A stretch of 64,000 bases of DNA from Hydrogenophaga crassostreae (lineage in GTDB: Bacteria > Pseudomonadota > Gammaproteobacteria > Burkholderiales > Burkholderiaceae_C), in assembly GCF_001761385.1 (NCBI RefSeq), contig NZ_CP017476.1, positions 1,167,501 to 1,231,500 on the forward strand, written 5' to 3'. The notes under the pieces are model-generated. The model was not told the DNA's origin and did not search any database. It saw nothing but the letters and a program-made list of their open reading frames with translations. This document shows, piece by piece, positions 8,345 through 16,191 of this stretch; positions within the stretch are counted from its first letter, which is position 1, and each line of letters opens with the position of its first letter. Position numbers and translations under genes: made by a program.

Positions 8345-9508
8345 TCAGTTGCTGGCCTGGGCGCTGGCCAACTGCACGGCCGTGCCTTCGCGAATGGCGC
8401 CAGCCTGGGCCCGTAAGACGGCATCGCCCGCCTTCAGACCTTGCGGGCTTTCATCGATCAGCAGCATGGGCTCGCCGTCCAGCAGTGCCTGGCGGCTCAG
8501 CGAAACGTTGACGTAGGCGATTTTGCCTTCGCGCACCAGTTGAACGTAGGGTTTCGGTTTGTCGTTGCGCACCGATGAGAGCGGCACGGCGAGGCCTTCC
8601 AGTTCACCTGTCACAACCTGGCCTTGGGCAAAAAGGCCCTGTCGCATGCCGTCAGCAGAAGGTACTCGCAAATAGACCATCACGCTTCGGCTACCCGCCT
8701 GCACGTTGGGGTTGATGCGGGTGACCTCGGCATTGACAGGTGTGGTCAGTCCTTCTATCTTGAGCTGGGCCGTTTGGCCCGCTTTGATGGAAGCGGCATC
8801 GACCGGGGCCAGCGCGGCCTCCAGCTCAAAGGCAGACAAATCCAGGACCTCGAAGATGCGGGCATCGATGCTCACGCGCTCGCCGTTCTGAACCATTCGC
8901 GCTGAAATCTGACCGGCGAGGGGTGAGCGCAGGGTTGTGTCGCCAAGCGATTTGCGTGCAATGTCAAGCGCGGCCAGTGCCGCTTGATGGTTCGCCTGGG
9001 CCGCTGCGAGGTTGGCGCTGGAGGTCTCGAGTGCGGTAGACGAGATAAAGCCTTTTTGAACCAGTGACTGGTTGTTGTCTTGCGCGCGCTGGGCAATCCC
9101 TTTTTGGGCCAGGGCCGCGGCCGCCTGTTGTTCGGCCTGGCGCACCCGGGCCTGTGCTTCGGTGCTATCGATGCGGGCCAGAACTTCGCCGGCAACGACG
9201 TTTTCGCCTTCGCGCTTGCTCAGGCCTGAAACCTCGCCCGGCGTCTTGGCCTTGATCAAGGCGCTTTGCATGGCGTTGATCGAGCCGGATACGCCCACTG
9301 CCTGAGACAGGCGCTGAGTTCGCACAGTCACCACATCGCTGGGCGCAAGCTGGAAGACGGCGGCCTGCTGCAGAGCCACTGCCGCCGCCTGAGCCTCGGC
9401 CTGGGTGGTTTTTCGTTTGTTGAGTGCGCGGGCCACGCCCAGCGCGAGCGCGACGGCGAGCGCGGCCACCAACAGCCATTTCAACCAGGACGAGCGGATC
9501 TTTGACAT
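8345..9508 (-). CDS. RND efflux periplasmic adaptor (membrane fusion protein)
   Basis: 387 residues. A single N-terminal membrane anchor (LLVAALAVALALGVA), without a lipobox cysteine, is followed by the lipoyl half-motif (ALIKAKTPGEVSGL, EGENVVAGEVLARID), a coiled-coil hairpin (about residues 125-195) and the second lipoyl half (TTLRSPLAGQISARMVQNGERV). A beta-barrel and membrane-proximal domain follow. The adaptor links the inner membrane pump to a TolC duct. It sits 5 bases after the tetR stop and 10 before the pump, a tight operon. Confidence 0.94.
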   Translation of the reverse strand: MSKIRSSWLKWLLVAALAVALALGVARALNKRKTTQAEAQAAAVALQQAAVFQLAPSDVVTVRTQRLSQAVGVSGSINAMQSALIKAKTPGEVSGLSKREGENVVAGEVLARIDSTEAQARVRQAEQQAAAALAQKGIAQRAQDNNQSLVQKGFISSTALETSSANLAAAQANHQAALAALDIARKSLGDTTLRSPLAGQISARMVQNGERVSIDARIFEVLDLSAFELEAALAPVDAASIKAGQTAQLKIEGLTTPVNAEVTRINPNVQAGSRSVMVYLRVPSADGMRQGLFAQGQVVTGELEGLAVPLSSVRNDKPKPYVQLVREGKIAYVNVSLSRQALLDGEPMLLIDESPQGLKAGDAVLRAQAGAIREGTAVQLASAQASN

Positions 9509-9513
9509 GGGAT

Positions 9514-10188
9514 TCAGGTGGACGAAGGAGATGAGGGGGCGTCGGCCGCTGGCTGAGCGCGCATGCCGTTGAAGAGCAGGTCGACCTGGGTGTCGATGAA
9601 GCCGAGGGGGTCAATGGTTTGTGATGGCGGGCAGCAAGGTGCCATGGCGTGCTTCCAGGTCAGCAGAAAAATCATGGGTGCGATCAAGCTGTAGACGGCG
9701 TACTCCATGTTGAGCGGGCGAAGCTCGCCACGGTCAATGCCTCGTTGCAGGATGCGCTTGAGCAACGCGTGGCTGGGCTCAATGACTTCTTGTTGGTAGA
9801 AGCCAGCGATCTCAGGGAACTGGCCCGCTTCACTCATCACGAGTTTGGTGATGCCTGAGGCTTCGGTCATGCCAATGCGCTGCCACCAGGCGTGCATCAC
9901 ATAGGCCAGCAGTGAAAAACTGTCGCCCTCAAACTGGGTGAGCTCGTCGTTCCATTCAGGGAAACGCCCGGCAATGTTCTCTCGAACCACCGCTTTGAAC
10001 AGCTCTTCTTTGCTGGGGAAATAGAGAAACAGCGTGCCCTTGGACACGCCTGCGCGTGCCGCCACCTCTTCAACCCGGGTTGCTGCAAAGCCCTTGGCCA
10101 CAAAAATCGACAGCGCGGCATCCAGCAGTTCGCCGGGGCGCGCCTCTTTGCGCCGTTCGCGCTTGACGGTGGTGGTCGTTGGGCTCAT
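9514..10188 (-). CDS. TetR/AcrR-family repressor of the RND operon
   Basis: 224 residues. The N-terminal helix-turn-helix reads LLDAALSIFVAKGFAATRVEEVAARAGVSK in outline, followed by GTLFLYFPSKEELF, the classic TetR DNA-binding boundary. The C-terminal ~150 residues form the ligand and dimer domain. The start ATG at 10188 was preferred over an in-frame codon 17 residues upstream because the latter would run through the palindromic operator at 10190-10211. It is the first gene of the operon with the adaptor and pump, so it probably represses its own promoter until an exported compound binds. The inducer is unknown. Confidence 0.92.
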   Translation of the reverse strand: MSPTTTTVKRERRKEARPGELLDAALSIFVAKGFAATRVEEVAARAGVSKGTLFLYFPSKEELFKAVVRENIAGRFPEWNDELTQFEGDSFSLLAYVMHAWWQRIGMTEASGITKLVMSEAGQFPEIAGFYQQEVIEPSHALLKRILQRGIDRGELRPLNMEYAVYSLIAPMIFLLTWKHAMAPCCPPSQTIDPLGFIDTQVDLLFNGMRAQPAADAPSSPSST

Positions 10189-10189
10189 A

Positions 10190-10211
10190 TTAGTGACTGG
10201 CTGGTCAGTAA
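10190..10211 (-). promoter_or_regulatory. Candidate TetR operator
   Basis: On the minus strand TTACTGAC, six bases, then GTCACTAA: an imperfect 22-bp palindrome with one mismatch per half. It ends one base before the tetR start codon. The size and TGAC/GTCA half-sites resemble operators of AcrR-type regulators. Its position would block transcription or translation initiation of the pump operon. Binding is inferred, not shown. Confidence 0.6.
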
Positions 10212-10260
10212 TGTTAGCGAGCCGGGGCCGTGCCGTCAATCTGACTGCTTCAACATTCGC

Positions 10261-10315
10261 CTAGGGACGGTGTTCCAAACTCCCGCGATGCGCGAGTTTG
10301 GAACACCGTCCCTAG
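10261..10315. repeat. Perfect 22-bp inverted repeat (REP-like hairpin)
   Basis: Left arm 10261-10282 and right arm 10294-10315 are exact reverse complements, both built on CTAGGGACGGTGTTCC, around an 11-base GC-rich loop. The stem is very stable, but there is no T-run on either side, so it is not a classical intrinsic terminator. It could act as a transcript end or be a mobile REP-type element. Its right arm supplies the TAG stop codon of the EamA gene. Confidence 0.85.
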
Positions 10316-11259
10316 CGGCGCGAACTCACAACAATACCGCTGACGATCAGCAAAAAGCCCAGCGCATGGTAAGCCTTGGGCATCTCGCCGAGCAGCGTGG
10401 CTGACATCACCGCTGCGAACAGGGGGGTGAGGTTGGAGAAAAAACCGGCGATGGTGGGGCCTACTCGGCCCACGCCCGCACCCCAGCAGCGGTAGGCGAG
10501 CAAAGATGGTCCGACCGCCACATACACCAGTGCCGCAGCCAGCGGCCAGCCCCAGGTGATCTGGTTGGCCGCCTGGCCTTCGCTGGTCAGCCAAAGCCAT
10601 TCACCTGCCGTCATGCTGCCTGACCACATCAAACCCATGGCCATTTGGGCCACGAGGAAGGCGGCCCAATCGGCCTTGATGGCCGCCGGCTCGGCACCCG
10701 GTTTGGGGCGAGCGAGCAACCAGCTGTAGGTGGCCCAAACCAGGGTGGCGGCCAGCATCCATGCGTCTCCCGGTACCAATTGCACTTGCAGCAGTTGTTC
10801 GACGCTCCCTCTTGACAGCACCGTGGCCACACCCGCCAGTGAAAACGCCGCACCCATGGCTGCCCGCCTGGAGATGGATACGCCAAAAAACAGCCGTCCG
10901 AGCAGCAGCATCCAGATGGGGGTGGCGGCCGCGACCAAGGTCACGTTGATCGGTGTGGATGTCTTCAGCGCCATGTACTGCAGTGCGTTGTAAAGGCCCA
11001 CGCCCAGCAAGCCCAGCACAGCGAAGCGCCGCCAATGTGACCACAGACCGCTGCCTGGGCGCAATACCCAGCCTGCAGTGGGCAGCAAAATGGCGAATGC
11101 CAACAGCCAGCGCAGAAAATTCAGTGTGATCGGCGGCACCACGCCCTGCATCAACCGGCCGACCACGGCGTTGCCCGCCCACATCAAGGGGGGAATGATC
11201 AGCAAGGCGATGGTGCCGGGCGTGAGTCGGTGTTGAAGGTCTGCTGACATGGCGTGCAC
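10312..11259 (-). CDS. EamA/DMT-family transporter
   Basis: 315 residues with about ten hydrophobic helices in two EamA repeats (PPLMWAGNAVVGRL in the first, GPTIAGFFSNLTPLFAAV in the second), the layout of drug/metabolite exporters of the RhaT/YdcZ superfamily in the inner membrane. Substrate is unknown; amino acids or other small metabolites are usual for the family. Start is uncertain: GTG at 11259 has an AGGA about 13 bases upstream, ATG at 11250 is the alternative. The stop codon TAG lies inside the arm of the hairpin repeat at 10261-10315, so the extreme C-terminus (VSSRR) may have been set by insertion of that repeat. Divergent from qor. Confidence 0.88.
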   Translation of the reverse strand: MHAMSADLQHRLTPGTIALLIIPPLMWAGNAVVGRLMQGVVPPITLNFLRWLLAFAILLPTAGWVLRPGSGLWSHWRRFAVLGLLGVGLYNALQYMALKTSTPINVTLVAAATPIWMLLLGRLFFGVSISRRAAMGAAFSLAGVATVLSRGSVEQLLQVQLVPGDAWMLAATLVWATYSWLLARPKPGAEPAAIKADWAAFLVAQMAMGLMWSGSMTAGEWLWLTSEGQAANQITWGWPLAAALVYVAVGPSLLAYRCWGAGVGRVGPTIAGFFSNLTPLFAAVMSATLLGEMPKAYHALGFLLIVSGIVVSSRR

Positions 11260-11377
11260 TGTAACAACGCCGTCCTACCCTCGGTGTCTCAAGGGGCTCC
11301 TGACTGTATGGGACTCACTTTGCGCAATTCATGGCAGCATTCATTCAGATTCAACCCCATTCCTGGAGACAGACAAC

Positions 11378-12382
11378 ATGACCCAAGCTTCATCCGCGAC
11401 CAGCCGTACCGTGCGAATTCACGCCCATGGCGGCCCTGAGCAACTGGTGCTCGATACCGTCGATGTGGGCCAACCCGGCCCTGGCGAAATTCGCATTCGG
11501 CACCATGCGATCGGATTGAACTTCATCGACGTGTACCAGCGCACGGGCCTCTACCCAAACGCCATGCCACTGGCCCTCGGCATGGAAGGCGCAGGGGTGA
11601 TTGAAGCGGTGGGCGACGGAGTGAGCCATTTGAAAGCAGGCGATCGTGCGGCCTATGCGGCCAACCCACCCGGCAGCTATTGCGATGTGCGCGTCATGCC
11701 GGCCATGAACGTGTGCAAGCTGCCAGACGGGATCGACTTTGAAACCGGGGCGGCAATGATGCTCAAGGGCTTGACCGCTCAGTATCTGTTGAAGCGATGC
11801 CGACCTGTGGAGGGGTTGGTGGCAGGTGACTTTGTGCTGTTTCACGCGGCGGCGGGTGGCGTGGGCCTGATCGCGTGCCAGTGGGCCAAGGCCCTCGGCC
11901 TGCAATTGATTGGTACCGCGGGCAGCGATGAAAAATGCGCGCTTGCCAAAGCCCATGGCGCTGCCCACACGATCAACTACCGCACCGAAGATTTCGCTGC
12001 CAGGGTCAAGGACATCACGGGAGGCAAGGGTGTCAAGGTGGTTTACGACTCTGTGGGCAAAGACACCTTCGACAAATCGCTGGATTGCCTGATGCCGTTT
12101 GGGCTGATGGTGAGTTTTGGCAATGCCAGTGGGCCTGTGGCGCCATTCGCCCCGGGTCTGCTGGGTCCCAAGGGCTCTTTGTATGTGACACGGCAAACCC
12201 TGTTTACCCACATCACCAGCCGTGAGCGTACGCAGGAGATGGCCGACGACCTGTTTGAGGTGGTGCAAAGCGGAGCGGTCAAAATCCGCATCGATCAGCG
12301 TTTTCCCCTCACCGACGTGAAAACCGCGCACGAGAGTCTGGAGGCCCGCAAGACGACCGGATGCACCGTCTTGCTGCCTTGA
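11378..12382 (+). CDS. qor: NADPH:quinone oxidoreductase, zinc-independent MDR family
   Basis: 334 residues. The GroES-like N-terminal domain (GPGEIRIRHHAIGLNFIDVYQRTGLYP) precedes a Rossmann domain with AAAGGVGLIACQWAKALG, the nucleotide-binding motif of quinone oxidoreductase. The structural-zinc cysteines of alcohol dehydrogenases are absent. It reduces quinones or related enones with NADPH in the cytoplasm. ATG 11378 was chosen because a GGAG lies 10 bases upstream and the conserved region begins soon after; the longer frame upstream overlaps the divergent EamA start. It stands alone as a monocistronic gene, convergent with the beta-barrel gene at 12504. Confidence 0.93.
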   Translation: MTQASSATSRTVRIHAHGGPEQLVLDTVDVGQPGPGEIRIRHHAIGLNFIDVYQRTGLYPNAMPLALGMEGAGVIEAVGDGVSHLKAGDRAAYAANPPGSYCDVRVMPAMNVCKLPDGIDFETGAAMMLKGLTAQYLLKRCRPVEGLVAGDFVLFHAAAGGVGLIACQWAKALGLQLIGTAGSDEKCALAKAHGAAHTINYRTEDFAARVKDITGGKGVKVVYDSVGKDTFDKSLDCLMPFGLMVSFGNASGPVAPFAPGLLGPKGSLYVTRQTLFTHITSRERTQEMADDLFEVVQSGAVKIRIDQRFPLTDVKTAHESLEARKTTGCTVLLP

Positions 12383-12448
12383 GCGAGTATGCCCACCGGG
12401 GTATCGGTTTCTCAGGCCCGATCCAGCCCTGGCTGATCTGCTTGGTCG

Positions 12449-12475
12449 AAAAAAAGCCGCCCTCGAAGGGCGGCT
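12449..12475 (-). terminator. Rho-independent terminator for the beta-barrel gene
   Basis: On the minus strand AGCCGCCCT, a three-base loop and AGGGCGGCT form a 9-bp stem followed directly by seven Ts. It lies about 30 bases past the stop of the gene at 12504-13136. On the plus strand there is no T-run, so it probably does not serve qor. Confidence 0.88.
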
Positions 12476-12503
12476 CAGACGCTTTGCAGGAAAAGCGGGT
12501 TGA

Positions 12504-13136
12504 TCAGAACTGCAGGCCAGCGCCGACCGTGAGGCCGGTGTACTTCAGGCCGCTGCCGCTGTAGTAAGACATGTAGTCGGCATTGATCGAAACGTTGCGG
12601 TTGCCCATGGCGGCCCATTGGGTCATGTAGCGCAGGCCCGCGCCATAGGAGAAGCTGGCGCCGCCATCGGTGCCAGCGTAACCACGCACGCTGGACGAGG
12701 TGTTGGTCAGCCCCACGCGGCCAAACAGTTCCATATCGCCCAGGGTGATGCGTGGTTTGGCATAGGCGCCAATCATGGTGCCAGCGCTCACGTTGTAGCC
12801 GCTGCCGTAGTAACCCACACCCGTCGAACCACCCAGGCCCAGGCCAAGCATGGCTTCCAGAGCCAGGTTGCGGTGGAAGTCGTAGCCCGCGATGGCGCGA
12901 ATCATCACCGGGTGTGAGGAAATGCCGTAGCTCGCGATTTTGTAGCTGAGCAGGCTCAAGCCCAGCTCGCCGTACAAGTCCTGGTTGTCAAACCCGGCAG
13001 ATTTCAATCCTTTGGAAACGTAGCCTTCGCCTTTGGCCACGCCAGAGGCGGCCTTTTTCTCGACGGTCTGTGCCTGTGCGCACAATACGGTCAGGCCCAG
13101 AGCGGTGCAGGCGAGCATTTTGATCATTTTTTTCAT
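12504..13136 (-). CDS. Outer membrane beta-barrel protein
   Basis: 210 residues. MKKMIKMLACTALGLTVLCAQAQ is a clear signal peptide with a cut after AQA. The mature part has alternating aromatic and glycine-rich strands (LYGELGLSLLSYKIA, RAIAGYDFHRNLALEAMLGLGLG, ITLGDMELFGRVGLTN) and ends in GLTVGAGLQF, the terminal Phe expected of an outer membrane barrel signal. It resembles small OmpW/OmpA-like barrels, but the family cannot be named from sight. GGAG lies 5 bases before the ATG, and a strong terminator follows at 12449-12475, so it is likely a well-expressed single gene. Confidence 0.85.
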   Translation of the reverse strand: MKKMIKMLACTALGLTVLCAQAQTVEKKAASGVAKGEGYVSKGLKSAGFDNQDLYGELGLSLLSYKIASYGISSHPVMIRAIAGYDFHRNLALEAMLGLGLGGSTGVGYYGSGYNVSAGTMIGAYAKPRITLGDMELFGRVGLTNTSSSVRGYAGTDGGASFSYGAGLRYMTQWAAMGNRNVSINADYMSYYSGSGLKYTGLTVGAGLQF

Positions 13137-13406
13137 GGAGACTCCAAAAGAGGAAAGTTGGTGTGGTTCAAGGTGCGGCGCATGCGCGACCAAGGCTTTG
13201 TTCGGCTCAGGTGATTTACAAAAAAATGATTCTTGATCAACCAATTTTTCTGAAATTTAAGAACTTTAGTGACAGAAAAGCCTCGCCATTGTAGCGACCT
13301 GGGGCGGAGTTTTTGAAGCGTGAAGGCCGCCGAAACAAGGCAATCGACCAGGCCGGCGGCGAATGCCGCCTTGCTCGCCGGCCCCCCTGGAGCCATGACC
13401 AAGAGG
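13137..13406. other. Intergenic region upstream of the beta-barrel gene
   Basis: 270 bases without a credible gene. The part nearest the beta-barrel gene (about 13200-13290) is AT-rich compared with its surroundings and includes the palindrome TTGATCAA, a plausible promoter and operator zone for the minus-strand gene. The distal part is GC-rich with short self-complementary stretches (GGCGGC...GCCGCC near 13355-13370) that may close a hairpin downstream of the transglycosylase gene. No clear terminator T-run was seen. Confidence 0.4.
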
Positions 13407-14369
13407 TCAACCGCGGGGCTTGGTCAGTTTGTTGCGCCGGGCTTTGGGCACAGGCGGTGCTTTGTGAACAGCGGCCCGGTAGAACTGCAGAATGCGTTCG
13501 ACATAGGCTTGGGTTTCAGGGTAGGGAGGTACACCCTGGTAGCGCTCCACAGCACCCTCGCCAGCGTTGTAGGCGGCAGTGGTTTTCAACACGTCGTGGT
13601 CAAAGCGGTTCAGCAACCAGCGCAAATAAGCGAGGCCCCCTTCGATATTCTGGGCGGGGTCTTTCGGGTCGCTCACCCCAAACCGGATCGCTGTCGCAGG
13701 GATGAGCTGCATGAGCCCCTGAGCGTTGGCAGAAGAGAGCGCATCGGGATCAAAATTTGATTCCGCCCGCACCACTGAGACCGCCAACCGGGGGTCGACA
13801 CCGTAAAAAGGCGCGCGCTCCTGAACTTGCTTGGCCCAGCTGCGGCGCTCCGGGTTCAGCTGGCCGAGGTAGCGCTCCACTTCCTCCGCGGTGACCGGTT
13901 GGGCCTGCAGGTCATAAGAAGCCGGTACCCAGCCAGTGGCCATCGGCCGTGGCGTTTCGGGCAGGCAGGAGGGTCGCAACGCCGCTTGGCCACCAAAGGC
14001 CGTGTCCGTGGTGATGAGTCGCTTGGCTTCTTCGTTGCCGAGCTCGGCAGCGTGCTGGAGCACGAAACGGGCCTGAGCCCGAGCCCGCGGAAAACCGCGC
14101 TGTTGAAGCAGCAACCGGCCCAGACGGTAGCTGCCTTCGACACTGCCCAGGCGTGTTGCATGGCAGTAGCTTTGCGCAGCCAGGTCGAGATTCATCGAGC
14201 CCAGGGCGGCTTGCCCAAGCGCCACCAGGGCGCCGGGGTCAGCGTTTTCCCCCTGAGGGGCCGCTGGCGGGTGATCAGCCAGCGTTGTGCGTTGTGAGGC
14301 TTCGGCACCGGCCATGCCCGCGCCGCAGGCCAAGGCGGCTAGCAGCAACTGGCACAGGTTGCTGCGCAT
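13407..14369 (-). CDS. Lytic transglycosylase (SLT family) with Sel1-like N-terminal repeats
   Basis: 320 residues. A signal peptide (LLLAALACGAGMAGAEA) directs it to the periplasm. Residues about 45-115 look like a TPR/Sel1-like helical repeat (LGQAALGSMNLDLAAQSYC, GSYRLGRLLL). The C-terminal SLT domain has the catalytic Glu in VVRAESNFDP, the GLMQLIPATA helix and AAYNAGEGAVERY, all hallmark motifs of Slt70/MltC-type enzymes that cleave peptidoglycan glycan strands. The gene is followed by unrelated intergenic sequence and preceded, 21 bases away, by the aminotransferase gene in the same direction. Confidence 0.92.
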   Translation of the reverse strand: MRSNLCQLLLAALACGAGMAGAEASQRTTLADHPPAAPQGENADPGALVALGQAALGSMNLDLAAQSYCHATRLGSVEGSYRLGRLLLQQRGFPRARAQARFVLQHAAELGNEEAKRLITTDTAFGGQAALRPSCLPETPRPMATGWVPASYDLQAQPVTAEEVERYLGQLNPERRSWAKQVQERAPFYGVDPRLAVSVVRAESNFDPDALSSANAQGLMQLIPATAIRFGVSDPKDPAQNIEGGLAYLRWLLNRFDHDVLKTTAAYNAGEGAVERYQGVPPYPETQAYVERILQFYRAAVHKAPPVPKARRNKLTKPRG

Positions 14370-14390
14370 GGCGGTCGGTTTGGCCAGGGG

Positions 14391-15536
14391 TCAGGCCGTT
14401 GCAGTGGCCGGTGCGATTTCGGCCAAGGCGGTTTCCAGGCGGGCAACGGTGGCTGGCACGTCGTGCCATTTGTCCAGCCCAAAAAGGCCGATGCGGAAGG
14501 TGCGGAAATCGGCGGGTTCATCGCATTGCAACGGCACACCTGCGGCTGCCTGCAGGCCAACGGCCAGGAATTTCTTGCTCGACTGGATGTCTGGGTCGGT
14601 GGTGTAGCTCACGACCACGCCCGGCGCCTGAAAATCTTTGGCGGCCACGCTGGGGAATCCCTTGCGCTCCATCAGGGCTCGGACCCCCTGACCCAATGCC
14701 ACCTGCTCTTCGCGCACGCGGGCGAAACCATAGGTCTGTGTTTCGAGCATCGTGTCGCGCAGGCGCTGCAGTGCGTCGGTCGGCAAGGTGGCGTGGTAGG
14801 CGTGGCCGCCGCTTTCGTAGGTTTCCATGATCTGCAGCCACTTTTTCAGGTCCATCGCGAAGGTGGTGCTTTGGGTGGCGTCAATGGCTTTGCGGGCTCT
14901 CTCGCTGAGCATCACCATGGCGCAGCAAGGTGAGCTGCTCCACCCTTTCTGGGGCGCGGAAATCAGGATGTCCACACCGGTGGCCATCATGTCGACCCAC
15001 ATGGCGCCAGAAGCTATGCAGTCGAGCACGAACAACCCGCCCACAGCGTGCACCGCATCGGCCACGGCACTCAGGTAGTCGTCGGGCAGGATCATGCCGG
15101 CGGCGGTTTCCACGTGGGGCGCGAAGACCAGGGCTGGCTTCTCTTTCGCGATGGCGGCTTTCACCTCTTCGATGGGCGCGGGTGCCCAGGCTGCTTGAGC
15201 GCCCTCTGCGATGCGGCGTGCTTTCAGGACGGTATGGCTGGAGGGGATGGAACCCATGTCAAAAATCTGCGTCCAGCGGTAGCTGAACCAGCCGTTGCGA
15301 ACCACCATCACGTGCTTGCCCTGGGCAAATTGCCTCGCCACCGATTCCATTCCGAAGGTGCCACTGCCCGGAACCAGCACGGCCGAGTGGGCGCCGTAGA
15401 CATCTTTGAGCATGCGCGATATGTCGGTCATCACGCCTTGAAAGCGCTTGGACATGTGGTTGAGTGCGCGGTCGGTGTAGACAACCGAGAACTCCAGCAA
15501 TCCATCGGGGTCGATATGGGGCAGCAATCCGGGCAT
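14391..15536 (-). CDS. Class V pyridoxal-phosphate aminotransferase (serine/alanine-glyoxylate type)
   Basis: 381 residues. ISAPQKGWSSSP holds the lysine expected to bind pyridoxal phosphate, and VLVPGSGTFGMESVARQF and LFVLDCIAS are fold-type I cofactor-site motifs of the serine-pyruvate/alanine-glyoxylate aminotransferase group. The likely role is interconversion of glyoxylate or hydroxypyruvate with amino acids in the cytoplasm; the true amino donor is not visible. ATG 15536 is preferred because GGAG is 5 bases upstream; a TTG four codons earlier would place that site inside the gene. It could be co-transcribed with the transglycosylase 21 bases downstream. Confidence 0.9.
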   Translation of the reverse strand: MPGLLPHIDPDGLLEFSVVYTDRALNHMSKRFQGVMTDISRMLKDVYGAHSAVLVPGSGTFGMESVARQFAQGKHVMVVRNGWFSYRWTQIFDMGSIPSSHTVLKARRIAEGAQAAWAPAPIEEVKAAIAKEKPALVFAPHVETAAGMILPDDYLSAVADAVHAVGGLFVLDCIASGAMWVDMMATGVDILISAPQKGWSSSPCCAMVMLSERARKAIDATQSTTFAMDLKKWLQIMETYESGGHAYHATLPTDALQRLRDTMLETQTYGFARVREEQVALGQGVRALMERKGFPSVAAKDFQAPGVVVSYTTDPDIQSSKKFLAVGLQAAAGVPLQCDEPADFRTFRIGLFGLDKWHDVPATVARLETALAEIAPATATA

Positions 15537-15681
15537 GGGGGTCTCCAATCAAGGCCAACACGACATTGGCGGTTCGATCAGATTAGCACAGCCAGTTGGT
15601 TGACGAGGGGGTCAATAACGGGGCGAAAGCCCCTCGAATTGGGCGCCGGGCGTGGTGGCGGGGGCCTTTGGTCGGGTCGTT

Positions 15682-16191
15682 TTACCTGCTGCGGCGCACG
15701 CGCAGAATTTCGTCAAGAATCAGACATACCGCGCCCACGGTGATGCCCGCATCGGCAACGTTGAAGGCTGGGAAATGCCCGCCATGGAACAGGCCGCTGA
15801 GGAAGTTCCAGTGAAAATCCAGCCAGTCGACCACATACCCGTGCACCACGCGGTCGATCACGTTGCCAATGGCACCACCCAGGATACAGGCCAATGCGAA
15901 GGCAAACAGTTTTTCACCGCTGTGCGAGCGCAGCATCCAGATGATGAAGACCGCCGCGACCACGCCGATGCCTGTGAACATCCAGCGCTGCCATCCCCCG
16001 GCCTGGGCCAGGAAAGAGAAGGCCGCACCGGTGTTGTGCGCGCGCACGATGTTGAAGAACCCGGTCACAAACGTGCTGTCGCCCAGTTGGTAGTTCTGCA
16101 GGATCAGAATTTTTGTGAACACATCGGCCATCAAAACCACGGCGGCCAGGGCCAGCCAGGGCCAGAGGCTGCCTTTACGGGACTTGGCCAT
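15682..16191 (-). CDS. lspA: Lipoprotein signal peptidase (signal peptidase II)
   Basis: 169 residues, four hydrophobic helices. The catalytic aspartates are in VVDWLDF (about residue 122) and FNVADAGI (about residue 147), with the supporting GNVIDRV and HNTGAAFSF motifs, as in all LspA aspartyl peptidases that remove signal peptides from diacylglyceryl prolipoproteins in the inner membrane. The start ATG shares one base with the ileS stop (TGATG), so the two are translationally coupled. A TTG codon just before it is a possible but unlikely start. The order ribF-ileS-lspA is conserved across proteobacteria. Confidence 0.97.
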   Translation of the reverse strand: MAKSRKGSLWPWLALAAVVLMADVFTKILILQNYQLGDSTFVTGFFNIVRAHNTGAAFSFLAQAGGWQRWMFTGIGVVAAVFIIWMLRSHSGEKLFAFALACILGGAIGNVIDRVVHGYVVDWLDFHWNFLSGLFHGGHFPAFNVADAGITVGAVCLILDEILRVRRSR

